A DNA stretch of 64,000 bases from Echinicola shivajiensis (GTDB lineage Bacteria; Bacteroidota; Bacteroidia; Cytophagales; Cyclobacteriaceae), in the NCBI RefSeq assembly GCF_018642165.1, contig NZ_JAHHZM010000002.1:248001-312000 (forward strand), read 5' to 3'. Made by a program: the position numbers and the translations under genes. The notes beneath the pieces were generated by a model. The model did no database searches and had not been told where the DNA came from. It was given only the letters and a program-made list of their open reading frames with translations. Shown here piece after piece: positions 28,124-37,102 of the stretch. Positions within the stretch are counted from its first letter, which is position 1. Each line of letters starts with the position of its first letter.

Positions 28124-29266
28124 ATGACTTTTGAAAAATACAAACAAGTACGGGATTTAACCATACAGTTATGTTCGCATTTGGAGACAGAGGATTTTGT
28201 GGTTCAGGCCTCAGACCATGTGAGCCCCACTAAATGGCATTTAGCGCATACTTCTTGGTTTTTTGAAACCTTTGTTCTCAAAAAGTATTTGGCAGAGTAT
28301 AAGGAGTTCCATCCTGATTTTAGTTATTTTTTTAATAGTTATTATAATGCCGTGGGTGAGCGTACGGCTAGAAATCAAAGAGGTTTAATGACCAGGCCAA
28401 GTGTGGAAGATGTTTTTGATTATAGGGATTATATTGACGAACGAATGCAGCTTTTACTGGGTAGACAGTTGAATGAGGAAATTGAGCAAGCAATCGTACT
28501 AGGGCTGAATCATGAACAACAGCACCAGGAATTGTTAATTACAGATTTGAAGTACAATCTGTGGTTGAATCCATTGTATCCTGCTGTTCTAAACATAAGG
28601 GAGTATTCGGCTCAAAAAAGCCGGGGATGGCAAAAGATCAATGAGGGCTTATATTCCATAGGATTTGAAGGGGAGGGATTTTGTTATGATAATGAACAGG
28701 GAAGGCATCAGGTTTTTTTAGAGGAATTTTCCATTTCAACCAATCTGGTGACTAATGGTGAGTACCTTGAATTTATTAAAAAAGGTGGATATCAAAATCA
28801 TGAGTTTTGGCTGTCAGATGGCTGGGCCTGGGTCACTGAAAACCAGCTTTCACTTCCCTTATATTGGAAAGAAATACAGGGAAAATATAAATGCTATACC
28901 TTGGATGGATTAAAAGACTTGGACTTTAATGCACCAGTTACTCATGTGTCCTTTTATGAAGCTGCTGCTTATGTAGAATGGGCTGGTTATCGGTTGCCAA
29001 CTGAGGCAGAGTGGGAGGTTGCTTCAGAGAAGCTAAATTGGGGCGACAGATGGGAATGGACCAATTCGGCCTATTTGCCATATCCAAGATATCAAAAAGC
29101 AGCTGGAGCCATTGGAGAGTACAATGGTAAATTTATGGTCAATCAAATGGTGCTTAGAGGAGCTTCGGTGGCTACTTCTGCAGGGCATTCAAGAAAGACA
29201 TACAGGAATTTTTTCCACCCGCAGTATAGGTGGCAGTTTACAGGAATAAGACCTTGTCAAAAATAA
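28124..29266 (+). CDS. egtB: Ergothioneine biosynthesis protein EgtB
   Basis: 380 residues. The N-terminal DinB-like domain has the iron-binding histidines in KWHLAHTSWFFETF (His42) and GLNHEQQHQELL (His130, His134). The C-terminal formylglycine-generating-enzyme/sulfatase-modifying fold contains PVTHVSFYEAAAYVEWAGYRLPTEAEWEVA and ends GIRPCQ. EgtB is the non-haem iron sulfoxide synthase that joins trimethylhistidine to cysteine or gamma-glutamylcysteine. Followed 10 bases later by egtD. No egtA, egtC or egtE gene is in the window, which suggests the route using free cysteine, or unlinked genes. Confidence 0.93.
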   Translation: MTFEKYKQVRDLTIQLCSHLETEDFVVQASDHVSPTKWHLAHTSWFFETFVLKKYLAEYKEFHPDFSYFFNSYYNAVGERTARNQRGLMTRPSVEDVFDYRDYIDERMQLLLGRQLNEEIEQAIVLGLNHEQQHQELLITDLKYNLWLNPLYPAVLNIREYSAQKSRGWQKINEGLYSIGFEGEGFCYDNEQGRHQVFLEEFSISTNLVTNGEYLEFIKKGGYQNHEFWLSDGWAWVTENQLSLPLYWKEIQGKYKCYTLDGLKDLDFNAPVTHVSFYEAAAYVEWAGYRLPTEAEWEVASEKLNWGDRWEWTNSAYLPYPRYQKAAGAIGEYNGKFMVNQMVLRGASVATSAGHSRKTYRNFFHPQYRWQFTGIRPCQK

Positions 29267-29276
29267 TTATCAAAAA

Positions 29277-30242
29277 ATGGAATTTATTTTAAATAAGGAA
29301 AGTGAATTTGCGCTGGATGTTCAATCTGGCTTAAGTGCCCCAAACAAATATTTGTCCTCCAAGTATTTTTATGACCACAGGGGAGATATGCTCTTCCAGC
29401 AAATTATGCAACTCCCGGAATATTATCTCACCAGAACCGAGTTTTCGATTTTAAACCATTTCCATCCCTCCATTTTAAGCCCAATTTTAGATTTAAGCCA
29501 ATCATTTAATCTGGTAGAAATGGGAGCTGGGGATGGCCTGAAAACAAAAATCCTGATTGAATATTTGCAGGCCCAAAATGCAGATTATACTTACTATCCC
29601 ATCGATATTTCAGGAAATGCTCTGAGCCACTTGAAGGAAAGCTTGGAAAACAAGTTTGACGGGATTCAGATTCGACCGATAGAAAATGTTTATAGAAAAG
29701 CCTTGAAGGAAAAACTTTGGAATAATGATCGTCCTACTCTCCTGCTCTTTTTAGGCGCTAATATCGGTAATTTCGTTCTTGAGGAAGCTAAAGAAATATT
29801 GCAATTACTAGGAAAGGCATTGTCAATAGGTGATTATGCATTGATAGGGTTTGATCTCAAAAAAGATCCAGAGTTGATTCTAGGAGCTTATGATGATAGC
29901 CAAGGAGTCACAAGGGATTTTAACCTCAATGTCTTGAACAGGATAAACAAGGAATTAGGAGGGAATTTTGACCTGAGTAAATTTAAACATTGGCCAGTTT
30001 ATAATCCTGTCAGCGGGGAATGTAGAAGTTATTTGGTTAGTTTGACTGACCAAGAAGTTCAGCTTGAAGCTTTGGCGGAAACTTTTCACTTTAAAAAGGC
30101 TGAGGCTATTCATACTGAGGTGTCCAAAAAATACGATAAGGATGAATTGAGTACTCTTGCGGAAGAAAGTGGCTTCGAAATCCTTAATAATTTTCAGGAT
30201 GATCATGAATTTTTCACTGATAGCTTGTGGAGAAAAAGGTGA
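29277..30242 (+). CDS. egtD: L-histidine N(alpha)-methyltransferase EgtD
   Basis: 321 residues, normal length. SAM-binding VEMGAGDGLKTKILI (80-94), the FYDHRGDMLFQQIMQLPEYYLTRTE segment split around residues 31-55, and LFLGANIGNF characteristic of this methyltransferase family. It trimethylates histidine to hercynine, the first step of ergothioneine synthesis, before EgtB. Co-transcribed with egtB (gap of 10 bases). Cytoplasmic. Confidence 0.93.
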   Translation: MEFILNKESEFALDVQSGLSAPNKYLSSKYFYDHRGDMLFQQIMQLPEYYLTRTEFSILNHFHPSILSPILDLSQSFNLVEMGAGDGLKTKILIEYLQAQNADYTYYPIDISGNALSHLKESLENKFDGIQIRPIENVYRKALKEKLWNNDRPTLLLFLGANIGNFVLEEAKEILQLLGKALSIGDYALIGFDLKKDPELILGAYDDSQGVTRDFNLNVLNRINKELGGNFDLSKFKHWPVYNPVSGECRSYLVSLTDQEVQLEALAETFHFKKAEAIHTEVSKKYDKDELSTLAEESGFEILNNFQDDHEFFTDSLWRKR

Positions 30243-30305
30243 AATTCAATTTTGAATTTGAAATGATTACCTTCGGTCCCTCAATAGAATGTTTGGAATT
30301 AATTC

Positions 30306-31097
30306 ATGAAAAGTAAACCATATACCTACTTATTTCGGGTACAATATTTAGGCTTTCGTTATCACGGTTGGCAAAAACAGCCGGGGGTGAAAACCATTCA
30401 GGAAATGTTACAAAGGGCCTTCAAGGGGGCTTTGGGCATAGAAGAATTCAATATTCTAGGATCAGGAAGAACAGATACAGGCGTGTCGTGTCTCAATGGA
30501 GCTTTCGAACTTTTTTCTGCTGAGCCCATAGATAATCTGGATAGAACTGTCAAAAGCTGCAATGCTTTCTTACCGGACGATATTAGATTGCTTTCTGCCA
30601 AACAGGTTGGGCCTCAGTTTAATGTTATCCAAGACGTGATTGAGAAGGAGTATCGATTTTACTTTTCGTTTGGAACTAAGCCCCATCCGTTTTCAGCCCC
30701 TTATACGGTTGTTTTTCCAGAGAAATTGGATGTCCCACTGATGAAGGAAGGTGCCAAGTTGTTTGAAGGAGAAAACGACTTCAGGAATTTTTGTACCAAA
30801 CCAAAACCGGAAACTGTTTTCAAAAGGTTTATTGATTTGGCTATAATTGATAAGATAGAAACATCTGATGGGTCATGGGAGTTGAGTGAGCCTAGTTTCT
30901 GTTTTAGGGTACGGGGAAAAGGTTTTCTCAGGAATCAGGTGAGGTTAATGATGGGGGCTCTTTACGATTTGGGAAAGGGGAAAATAGCCTTAAGCGACTT
31001 AGAAGAGGCCTTGAAAGGTAAATTGGAAATAGGGCCATTAAGTAGAAAAGCTCTTCCAACAGGGCTGGTATTGTACGATGTTATTTACGAAAAATAA
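30306..31097 (+). CDS. TruA-like tRNA pseudouridine synthase, divergent
   Basis: 263 residues, the TruA length. LGSGRTDTGVSCL holds the catalytic Asp57, but the usual RTDAGVHA reads RTDTGVSC. GKGFLRNQVRLMMGAL and the terminal ALPTGLVLYDVIY fit TruA. The FNVIQDVIEKEYRFYF segment has Glu where TruA normally has Arg before the Tyr. It is therefore a divergent member, perhaps with another target position; which TruA subgroup it belongs to cannot be settled here. Terminated by the hairpin at 31099-31124. Confidence 0.8.
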   Translation: MKSKPYTYLFRVQYLGFRYHGWQKQPGVKTIQEMLQRAFKGALGIEEFNILGSGRTDTGVSCLNGAFELFSAEPIDNLDRTVKSCNAFLPDDIRLLSAKQVGPQFNVIQDVIEKEYRFYFSFGTKPHPFSAPYTVVFPEKLDVPLMKEGAKLFEGENDFRNFCTKPKPETVFKRFIDLAIIDKIETSDGSWELSEPSFCFRVRGKGFLRNQVRLMMGALYDLGKGKIALSDLEEALKGKLEIGPLSRKALPTGLVLYDVIYEK

Positions 31098-31098
31098 G

Positions 31099-31124
31099 AA
31101 AGGCCCTCATCAAAAGGGCCTTTT
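31099..31124. terminator. Terminator between truA-like gene and phosphoglucomutase
   Basis: AAAGGCCCT (31099-31107) pairs with AGGGCCTTT (31115-31123), seven-base loop, followed by T. It is symmetrical enough to serve both convergent genes. Confidence 0.8.
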
Positions 31125-31143
31125 CTGTCAAGTTTATCAATCT

Positions 31144-32871
31144 TTATTCGAAGAATTTTTTCAGTCCTTCAATTTTCTTCGCCAAGGATGCTTCTACAGC
31201 TCTGTAAGCCTCTCTATTTGGAAAGTGTTCATTAACGGAGATATAATATTTGATTTTTGGTTCAGTACCAGAAGGTCTTGCTGAAATTTTGCTTCCATCT
31301 TCAAGGTAAAACTGAATTACATTGGACTTATCCAATTCTAGTTCCTCAGTAGTACCTTTTTCAATATCGTACAACTTGCTTTCTAAAACATCAATGACTT
31401 TGGTTACTTTAATGCCATTTATGGTCTCTGGTCTGTTGGTTCTGAAACCATGCATTAACTGCTGGATTTGCTCAGCACCATCCTTGCCTTTTTTAGTAAC
31501 TGATATCAGGGATTCCTTATAAAAACCGAATTTTTGATAGATTTCGGCCAAAACATCAAATAAGGTCATCCCACGCTCTTTGTAATAAGCTAACACTTCT
31601 GCCAGCATAGCACAAGCTGAAACACCGTCTTTGTCCCTTACAGCGTCTCCAACCAAAAAACCATAGCTTTCTTCTCCGCCACCGATAAATTCTTTTTTAC
31701 CTTCAAGTTCTCTGATTACCGCTGCTATATTTTTGAACCCAGTAAGTACTCTATAACAAGGAATACCAAATCCTTTACATATTTCTTCAATCAATTCTGT
31801 GGTCACGATGGTATTTACCATAAATTGATCACCAGTAAAATGACCTCTTTTGCTCCACATGGTGAGCAAATAGTAGGTGAGGAGTGTTCCTGTCTGGTTT
31901 CCGTTGAGCAGTTCAAATTCTCCTTTTTCATTTGGTATAGCAGCTGCATACCTGTCTCCATCAGGGTCGCAAGCAAGTACTAATTCCGCATTCACTTCTT
32001 TTCCTAATTTAAGTGACAAGGTTAATGCCTCCGCTTCTTCTGGGTTTGGATAAACCACAGTGGGGAAGTTTCCATCAGGTTCAGCCTGCTCTTTTACCAC
32101 ATGGATATTTTCAAAACCAAAGGTTTTAAGGGCTGCAGGAACCATTTTACCAGAAGCACCATGTATGGGAGAGAAGACTATGCTCATATTCCTTTGATTC
32201 AGGATAGCTTTTGGAGAAAGGCTGAATTTTTTGATGTCATTCAGATAGCTTAGGTCCATTTCATGACCAATGTACTCGATCAGGCTTTCATTTTTGTCCC
32301 ATTTAACCTCATCTATAGATTTGATCTTTTGAACTTCCAAGATGATGTTTTTGTCATGTGGAGCCACTATTTGTCCACCGTCTTCCCAATAGGCCTTGTA
32401 ACCATTGTATTCTTTTGGATTGTGTGATGCAGTGATCATTACTCCACTTTTACATCCATAATAGCGAATAGCATAGGAAAGCATAGGAGTAGGGCGCATC
32501 TCCTTGAAATATTTCACTTTTATACCATTTGCTGAAAGCACATTGGCAGTAGTGTCAGCAAAGAGCGTATTGTTGATTCTGGAGTCATGGGTGATGGCCA
32601 CCTTTATTTCCTCACCTGGAAAACAAGCCAGAAGGTAATTGGCCAAGCCTTGAGTCGCCATTCCTACCGTATAGACATTCATTCTATTAGAACCGACACC
32701 CATTACACCTCTAAGGCCACCTGTTCCAAATTCTAAATCTTTATAAAAAGAATCAATGAGTTCTGATTGATTTTCAGCCTCTATTAATGCTTGGATTTGG
32801 TTTTTTGTTTCTTGGTCAATGTTACTATTAAGCCAGCTTTGGGCTTTGCTAATTATGGATGCGTCTGTCAT
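31144..32871 (-). CDS. Phospho-sugar mutase (phosphoglucomutase/phosphomannomutase)
   Basis: 575 residues, full length for PgcA-type alpha-phosphohexomutases. All four motifs are present: the phosphoserine loop ITASHNPKEYNGYK, metal site DPDGDRYAAAI, sugar-binding GGGEESYGF, and phosphate-binding ARPSGTEPKIKYY. It interconverts hexose 1- and 6-phosphates. If it accepts mannose it could supply GDP-mannose to the AlgD-like enzyme of the EPS locus, but sequence alone does not show this. Cytoplasmic, single gene. Confidence 0.9.
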   Translation of the reverse strand: MTDASIISKAQSWLNSNIDQETKNQIQALIEAENQSELIDSFYKDLEFGTGGLRGVMGVGSNRMNVYTVGMATQGLANYLLACFPGEEIKVAITHDSRINNTLFADTTANVLSANGIKVKYFKEMRPTPMLSYAIRYYGCKSGVMITASHNPKEYNGYKAYWEDGGQIVAPHDKNIILEVQKIKSIDEVKWDKNESLIEYIGHEMDLSYLNDIKKFSLSPKAILNQRNMSIVFSPIHGASGKMVPAALKTFGFENIHVVKEQAEPDGNFPTVVYPNPEEAEALTLSLKLGKEVNAELVLACDPDGDRYAAAIPNEKGEFELLNGNQTGTLLTYYLLTMWSKRGHFTGDQFMVNTIVTTELIEEICKGFGIPCYRVLTGFKNIAAVIRELEGKKEFIGGGEESYGFLVGDAVRDKDGVSACAMLAEVLAYYKERGMTLFDVLAEIYQKFGFYKESLISVTKKGKDGAEQIQQLMHGFRTNRPETINGIKVTKVIDVLESKLYDIEKGTTEELELDKSNVIQFYLEDGSKISARPSGTEPKIKYYISVNEHFPNREAYRAVEASLAKKIEGLKKFFE

Positions 32872-32943
32872 GATTTTGTAAAAAGCTTGAAATGAAAATC
32901 TAATTTAAGCATAAAAGCGATTATTGCCACTTGTAAAGAAAGC

Positions 32944-32984
32944 TTTAGCCTAAAAAGTGATGATTCTTTAACTTTTAAGCTAAA
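32944..32984 (-). terminator. Probable terminator of the hppD gene
   Basis: On the minus strand TTTAGC-TT-AAAAGT pairs with ACTTTT-TAG-GCTAAA (small internal loop), followed by a T-containing stretch. It is just downstream of the hppD stop; the U-tract is modest. Confidence 0.5.
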
Positions 32985-32996
32985 CAGAGTGGAGGG

Positions 32997-34091
32997 TTAC
33001 AGGTTGCCTCTCAATTCTTGCTCCCTTTCAATGGCCTCAAAAAGGGCTTTAAAATTGCCCTTACCAAAAGATTTGGCGCCTTTTCTTTGGATGATTTCAA
33101 AGAATAAAGTGGGTCGGTCTTGAACTGGTTTGGTAAAGATCTGGAGCAGATAGCCTTCATTGTCTCTGTCCACCAATATGTTAAGGTCTTTAAGTGGCTT
33201 GAGGGCCTCATCTATTTTTCCCACTCTAGTTGGCATCTCTTCATAATATGCAGCGGGAACTTCAAGGAATTCAACGCCTCTTTTTCTAAGTTCACCAACA
33301 GTCTGGATAATATCATCTGTTGCAATGGCTATATGTTGGACTCCTGGGCTATTATAAAAGTCCAAATATTCTTCTATTTGTGATTTCTTCTTGCCTTCAG
33401 CAGGCTCATTGATGGGGAATTTGATATAACCATTGCCATTGGAGACTACTTTTGACATTAGGGCTGAATATTCAGTTGAAATATCCTTGTCGTCAAAAGT
33501 GACCAGTAAGCTAAAGCCCATAACTTTTTCATAAAACTCTACCCATTTGTTCATTTCACCCCAACCCACATTTCCTACACAGTGATCAATGTATTTGAAG
33601 CCAACAGGCGTGGAGTTATATCCGCTTTCCTTACTCTTATATCCAGGAAGAAAGGGACCGTTATAGTTTTTTCTTTCCACAAATGTGTGGATGGTTTCTC
33701 CATAGGTATGGATGGAGGCAATTTTTACTTTTCCATGTTCATCTTCCAAAGTTTGTGGTTCTTCAAAAGACTTAGCTCCTCGAGAAGTGGTTTCCTGCCA
33801 TGATTTTTCAGCATCATCTACCCATAGCGCCAAAACTTTTACACCATCACCATGTTTTTTGACATGGGCAGCAATTGGGTGGAATTCATTTAATGCACTT
33901 GTCAGTACAAGCCGGATTTTACCCTGACTCAACACATAAGAGGCACGGTCCCTCATTCCTGTTTCTGGACCTGCATAAGCAATTAGGGTATAACCAAAAG
34001 CATATTGATAGAACAAAGCTGCTTGCTTGGCATTACCTACATAAAATTCGACATGGTCTGTTCCGTTTAGAGGAAGAAAATCAGTTTCCAT
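32997..34091 (-). CDS. hppD: 4-hydroxyphenylpyruvate dioxygenase
   Basis: 364 residues, normal length. Two vicinal-oxygen-chelate halves. The likely iron ligands are His in FKYIDHCVGNVG, His in GVQHIAIATDDI and Glu in LFFEIIQRKGA; GKGNFKALFEAIEREQ is the typical C-terminal helix. Converts 4-hydroxyphenylpyruvate to homogentisate in tyrosine breakdown. No homogentisate dioxygenase gene is in the window. A likely promoter lies at 34132-34139. Confidence 0.95.
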   Translation of the reverse strand: METDFLPLNGTDHVEFYVGNAKQAALFYQYAFGYTLIAYAGPETGMRDRASYVLSQGKIRLVLTSALNEFHPIAAHVKKHGDGVKVLALWVDDAEKSWQETTSRGAKSFEEPQTLEDEHGKVKIASIHTYGETIHTFVERKNYNGPFLPGYKSKESGYNSTPVGFKYIDHCVGNVGWGEMNKWVEFYEKVMGFSLLVTFDDKDISTEYSALMSKVVSNGNGYIKFPINEPAEGKKKSQIEEYLDFYNSPGVQHIAIATDDIIQTVGELRKRGVEFLEVPAAYYEEMPTRVGKIDEALKPLKDLNILVDRDNEGYLLQIFTKPVQDRPTLFFEIIQRKGAKSFGKGNFKALFEAIEREQELRGNL

Positions 34092-34131
34092 AGGTTATTA
34101 TATTTTGGGTTTATACATTCATAGTATTTAT

Positions 34132-34139
34132 CAAATATA
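34132..34139 (-). promoter_or_regulatory. Candidate promoter -7 element of hppD
   Basis: The minus strand reads TATATTTG, an exact TAnnTTTG match, about 41 bases before the hppD ATG. No matching -33 TTTG is seen. Confidence 0.4.
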
Positions 34140-34447
34140 TCATTTTAAACGAAGGGCTTTTCTAACCAATAGGATTATCTACCTGTTTCACCAATGAATT
34201 TACTTAATGATTATTGATTTTTTTAACTGCTTTGAAAAACCTTGGCAGACTTTTTTTATTTTTGTTTTGATCGTTCTATTGATATAAACAATGGTGACAG
34301 TGTTTTCTATTAAAACAATAAAAGGCAAATAGAAGATCTGGAATAGGTAATAATTAGGTGGAAAGCCTTTTGCAAGAGAAATATCCTCTTGGAAACTCCT
34401 TAGGGATTATCTACCTTCATATTTAAATTCAAAATCAACAAAAAATA
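34140..34447. other. Leader region before the acidic small protein gene
   Basis: No full gene. A plus-strand -7 match TATTTTTG (34257-34264) has a TTTG 22 bases upstream (34231-34234), slightly wide spacing. Downstream is a 13-codon reading frame starting at ATG 34291 (MVTVFSIKTIKGK, stop) and a small hairpin CAAGAG/CTCTTG around 34371-34389. Together these give a long leader of about 180 bases for the gene at 34448. Confidence 0.4.
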
Positions 34448-34870
34448 ATGGACTTAGATAAGTTAGACAAAGACCTAACCGCTATTGTAGAGAAAAGAAT
34501 AGAGTTGAGTAAATTGACTTATGCAGACGACAATTACGATGATATCGAAGAGGAGATGCATGATTTAGAAGATGATTTCAACGAGGAGTATGGCGATGCC
34601 CTTGAGGGGGAGTTGGAAAAGATTTATGACAAGCTGGATTCTGATACTGATATTTTGTTGCCATCTGCTTATTTGGCCAATAAGTATATTCCTATGCTTC
34701 CAGATGCCAGAGGTATTGTTTCATATGAAGTAAAAGGTAAAGAGGGAGTGCCTATTGAATCAGAGCAATTTGATGGTCAGGATGTAAGAATTATCATTGT
34801 CCCTAATCCAACCCGTTTTGTGATGCAAATCAATGGAGTTGCGATGAAGGATCTATGGAGATCGAGATAA
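34448..34870 (+). CDS. Conserved acidic hypothetical protein
   Basis: 140 residues, very acidic in the first 75 (DDNYDDIEEEMHDLEDDFNEEYGD), probably helical. The C-terminal half, about residues 75-140, looks folded: ILLPSAYLANKYIPML, VSYEVKGKEGVPIES and RFVMQINGVAMKDLWRS. I recognise no domain. No signal peptide or membrane segment, so cytoplasmic. A single gene with its own strong terminator. Function unknown. Confidence 0.75.
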   Translation: MDLDKLDKDLTAIVEKRIELSKLTYADDNYDDIEEEMHDLEDDFNEEYGDALEGELEKIYDKLDSDTDILLPSAYLANKYIPMLPDARGIVSYEVKGKEGVPIESEQFDGQDVRIIIVPNPTRFVMQINGVAMKDLWRSR

Positions 34871-34887
34871 ATTACCTAGGTATATAT

Positions 34888-34924
34888 AAAAAAACACCCC
34901 AAATAAATTGGGGTGTTTTTTTTT
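34888..34924. terminator. Bidirectional terminator
   Basis: CACCCCAA (34895-34902) pairs with TTGGGGTG (34908-34915), flanked by A-run 34888-34894 and T-run 34916-34924. It serves the gene at 34448 and the convergent trpS. Confidence 0.9.
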
Positions 34925-34946
34925 CCAGTAATCTATGTTTTTTGAT

Positions 34947-35921
34947 TCAGGTAAAGCCTAATTTATTTTTTACTTTAAGGAGGGTGTTTTGAGCTATTTC
35001 TTTGGCTTTTGCTTCACCTTCAGCTAGTTTGCTGTCTAGTTCATCCAGATTGTTCATATAATAGTCAAAGGTTTCTCTTTCCTTAGCATATTTTTCAGTG
35101 ATCAGATCCAATAAGGCTTTTTTAGCATGCCCATAGCCAAAATTGCCCCCAAGGTATTTTTGTCTCAGTTCCTCCGTTTGATCCTTATCTGCCACAAGGC
35201 TAAATAATTTAAACACATTACAAGTGTCAGGATTCTTAGGTTCTTCAAGCGGGGTGCTGTCCGTTACAATACTGTAGATATTCTTCTTTAACTGTTTTGG
35301 AGGAAGGAAGATGTCAATATAATTATTGTATGATTTGCTCATCTTTTGGCCATCAGTGCCAGGAATGATCATTACTTCTTCATTGATCCTTGCTTCTGGC
35401 AAGGTAAGGATTTCTTCTTCTAGCTTAGCGTTGAATGATGACGCTATGTCACGGGTCATTTCCAAATGCTGCATTTGATCTTTTCCAACAGGAACGATGT
35501 CTGCATCAAACATAAGAATATCAGAAGCCATTAAAACCGGATAAGTAAATAATCCTGCATTGACATCAGAAAGTTTGTCTGATTTATCCTTAAAACTGTG
35601 GGCATTTGCCAACATAGGATAGGGGGTAAAGCAGCTAAGGTACCAGGTCAATTCAGTGATTTCCGGAATACGAGATTGTCTGTAAAAAACTGTTTTGCTA
35701 ATGTCCAGTCCAAATGCGAGCCAGGCAGCTGCTACTGCATGTACATTTTCTTTTCTTTTTTCTCCATCCTTAATGGTGGTTAGGGAGTGAAAATCAGCTA
35801 TAAAAATGAAAGATTCGTTATTGTCTTTTTTTGTAAGCTCTATTGCGGGGACTATTGCTCCAAGGATATTTCCCAAATGTGGCCGCCCTGAGCTTTGAAT
35901 TCCTGTTAATACTCTTGCCAT
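34947..35921 (-). CDS. trpS: Tryptophan-tRNA ligase
   Basis: 324 residues, normal bacterial length. Class I synthetase signatures: TGIQSSGRPHLGNILGAI (HIGH-type motif) and KMSKSYNNYI. DADIVPVGKDQMQHLEMTRD is the tryptophan-binding region. Charges tRNA-Trp in the cytoplasm. Divergent from the DUF1573 gene (71-base spacer). No T-box-like leader is visible upstream. Confidence 0.96.
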   Translation of the reverse strand: MARVLTGIQSSGRPHLGNILGAIVPAIELTKKDNNESFIFIADFHSLTTIKDGEKRKENVHAVAAAWLAFGLDISKTVFYRQSRIPEITELTWYLSCFTPYPMLANAHSFKDKSDKLSDVNAGLFTYPVLMASDILMFDADIVPVGKDQMQHLEMTRDIASSFNAKLEEEILTLPEARINEEVMIIPGTDGQKMSKSYNNYIDIFLPPKQLKKNIYSIVTDSTPLEEPKNPDTCNVFKLFSLVADKDQTEELRQKYLGGNFGYGHAKKALLDLITEKYAKERETFDYYMNNLDELDSKLAEGEAKAKEIAQNTLLKVKNKLGFT

Positions 35922-35992
35922 CAGTCAAATTTTTGTCGCAAATTAAAGAAATAAAGACAGAATTCGCTTGAATTTTACCGTTATTTGTAACT

Positions 35993-37090
35993 ATGAGAAA
36001 TATTGGATTGACGTTAATTACCTTATTGTTTTTTCTTTGTTTGACTTTTGTTGTTAGTGCTCAGGGACTTGTCACCAATCCCCTGATGTGGGAAAGAAAC
36101 CATGCGGAATTAGGAGCAGTGATGGAGGAGCATGGGCAAGTTAATACAGCTTTCTACATGGTCAATAATGGGGAATCACCAATAATTATTGAGGAAGTGT
36201 TGACCGATTGCGGTTGCACTACGGTTGATTTTGAAATAGATACACTTTATAAAGATGATATTGGTGCTATTAAAGTTGCCTACCAGCCTACCAGTTTTGG
36301 GGGGAGATTTGAGAAAAAGGTTTTGGTGAAAACCAATATTAACCCGCTTGGAGATACCTTGTTTATAGCAGGTAATAATATCCCTTATCCATCCAATGTT
36401 GCTTCTTATTACGATTACAAAATAGGGGATTTAGGTTTTAGGTTTAGCTCCATCAATATGGGGAATGTCTTTACCAATGAGCCCAAAATCAAATATGTGG
36501 ATTTTTATAATTTCAAGGACCTTCCAATTACCTTGGACCATAATGAGATGAACCTCCCTGAACATGTTAAAATCAATATGGTACCAGCCATTGTACCGGC
36601 AAAATCAAGGGGGCTTCTAGCTATACAATATGATGGGGAGCTAAAAGAAGACCTTGGCTATTTTGATGAGACAGTAACATTTAATATTGAGTCAAATAGT
36701 AATGAAGGAATAGACTTGAGGTTGTTGACCACAGTGCATGAGTATTTTGCTCCGATAGCTAAAAGCGAGGTCAATGAAGTTCCACATTTGGCCCTGGCTG
36801 AAGTAAATATTGATCTGGGGAAAATATCAAGCAAGAATCTAGTGTCAAAGAGTGTGAAAATAACCAATACAGGAAGGCAAGCTCTTAATATCAGAAAAGT
36901 GATTACCAATTGTGATTGCATGGTTTATGATTTGCCTACTATGGATTTGGAACCAGGGGATCAGACGGAATTAAAATTTACTTTTGACCCAAAAGGAAGG
37001 TTGGGGATTGACCATAAAATGATTACTATTTTCAGTAATGATCCAAGGACCCCAACCAGGACAATCATTATTAAAAGCCGGATAGACTAA
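35993..37090 (+). CDS. DUF1573 domain-containing exported protein
   Basis: 365 residues with a signal peptide (LITLLFFLCLTFVVSAQ). Two DUF1573-type Ig-like domains carry the Cys pair motif: LTDCGCTTVDF around residue 75 and ITNCDCMVYDL around residue 305. A middle domain of similar kind lies between. The family is common in Bacteroidota and of unknown function; periplasmic or surface location is inferred. Convergent with the acyl-CoA dehydrogenase gene, 12 bases apart. Confidence 0.8.
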   Translation: MRNIGLTLITLLFFLCLTFVVSAQGLVTNPLMWERNHAELGAVMEEHGQVNTAFYMVNNGESPIIIEEVLTDCGCTTVDFEIDTLYKDDIGAIKVAYQPTSFGGRFEKKVLVKTNINPLGDTLFIAGNNIPYPSNVASYYDYKIGDLGFRFSSINMGNVFTNEPKIKYVDFYNFKDLPITLDHNEMNLPEHVKINMVPAIVPAKSRGLLAIQYDGELKEDLGYFDETVTFNIESNSNEGIDLRLLTTVHEYFAPIAKSEVNEVPHLALAEVNIDLGKISSKNLVSKSVKITNTGRQALNIRKVITNCDCMVYDLPTMDLEPGDQTELKFTFDPKGRLGIDHKMITIFSNDPRTPTRTIIIKSRID

Positions 37091-37102
37091 ATTTAGAAAT
37101 AC

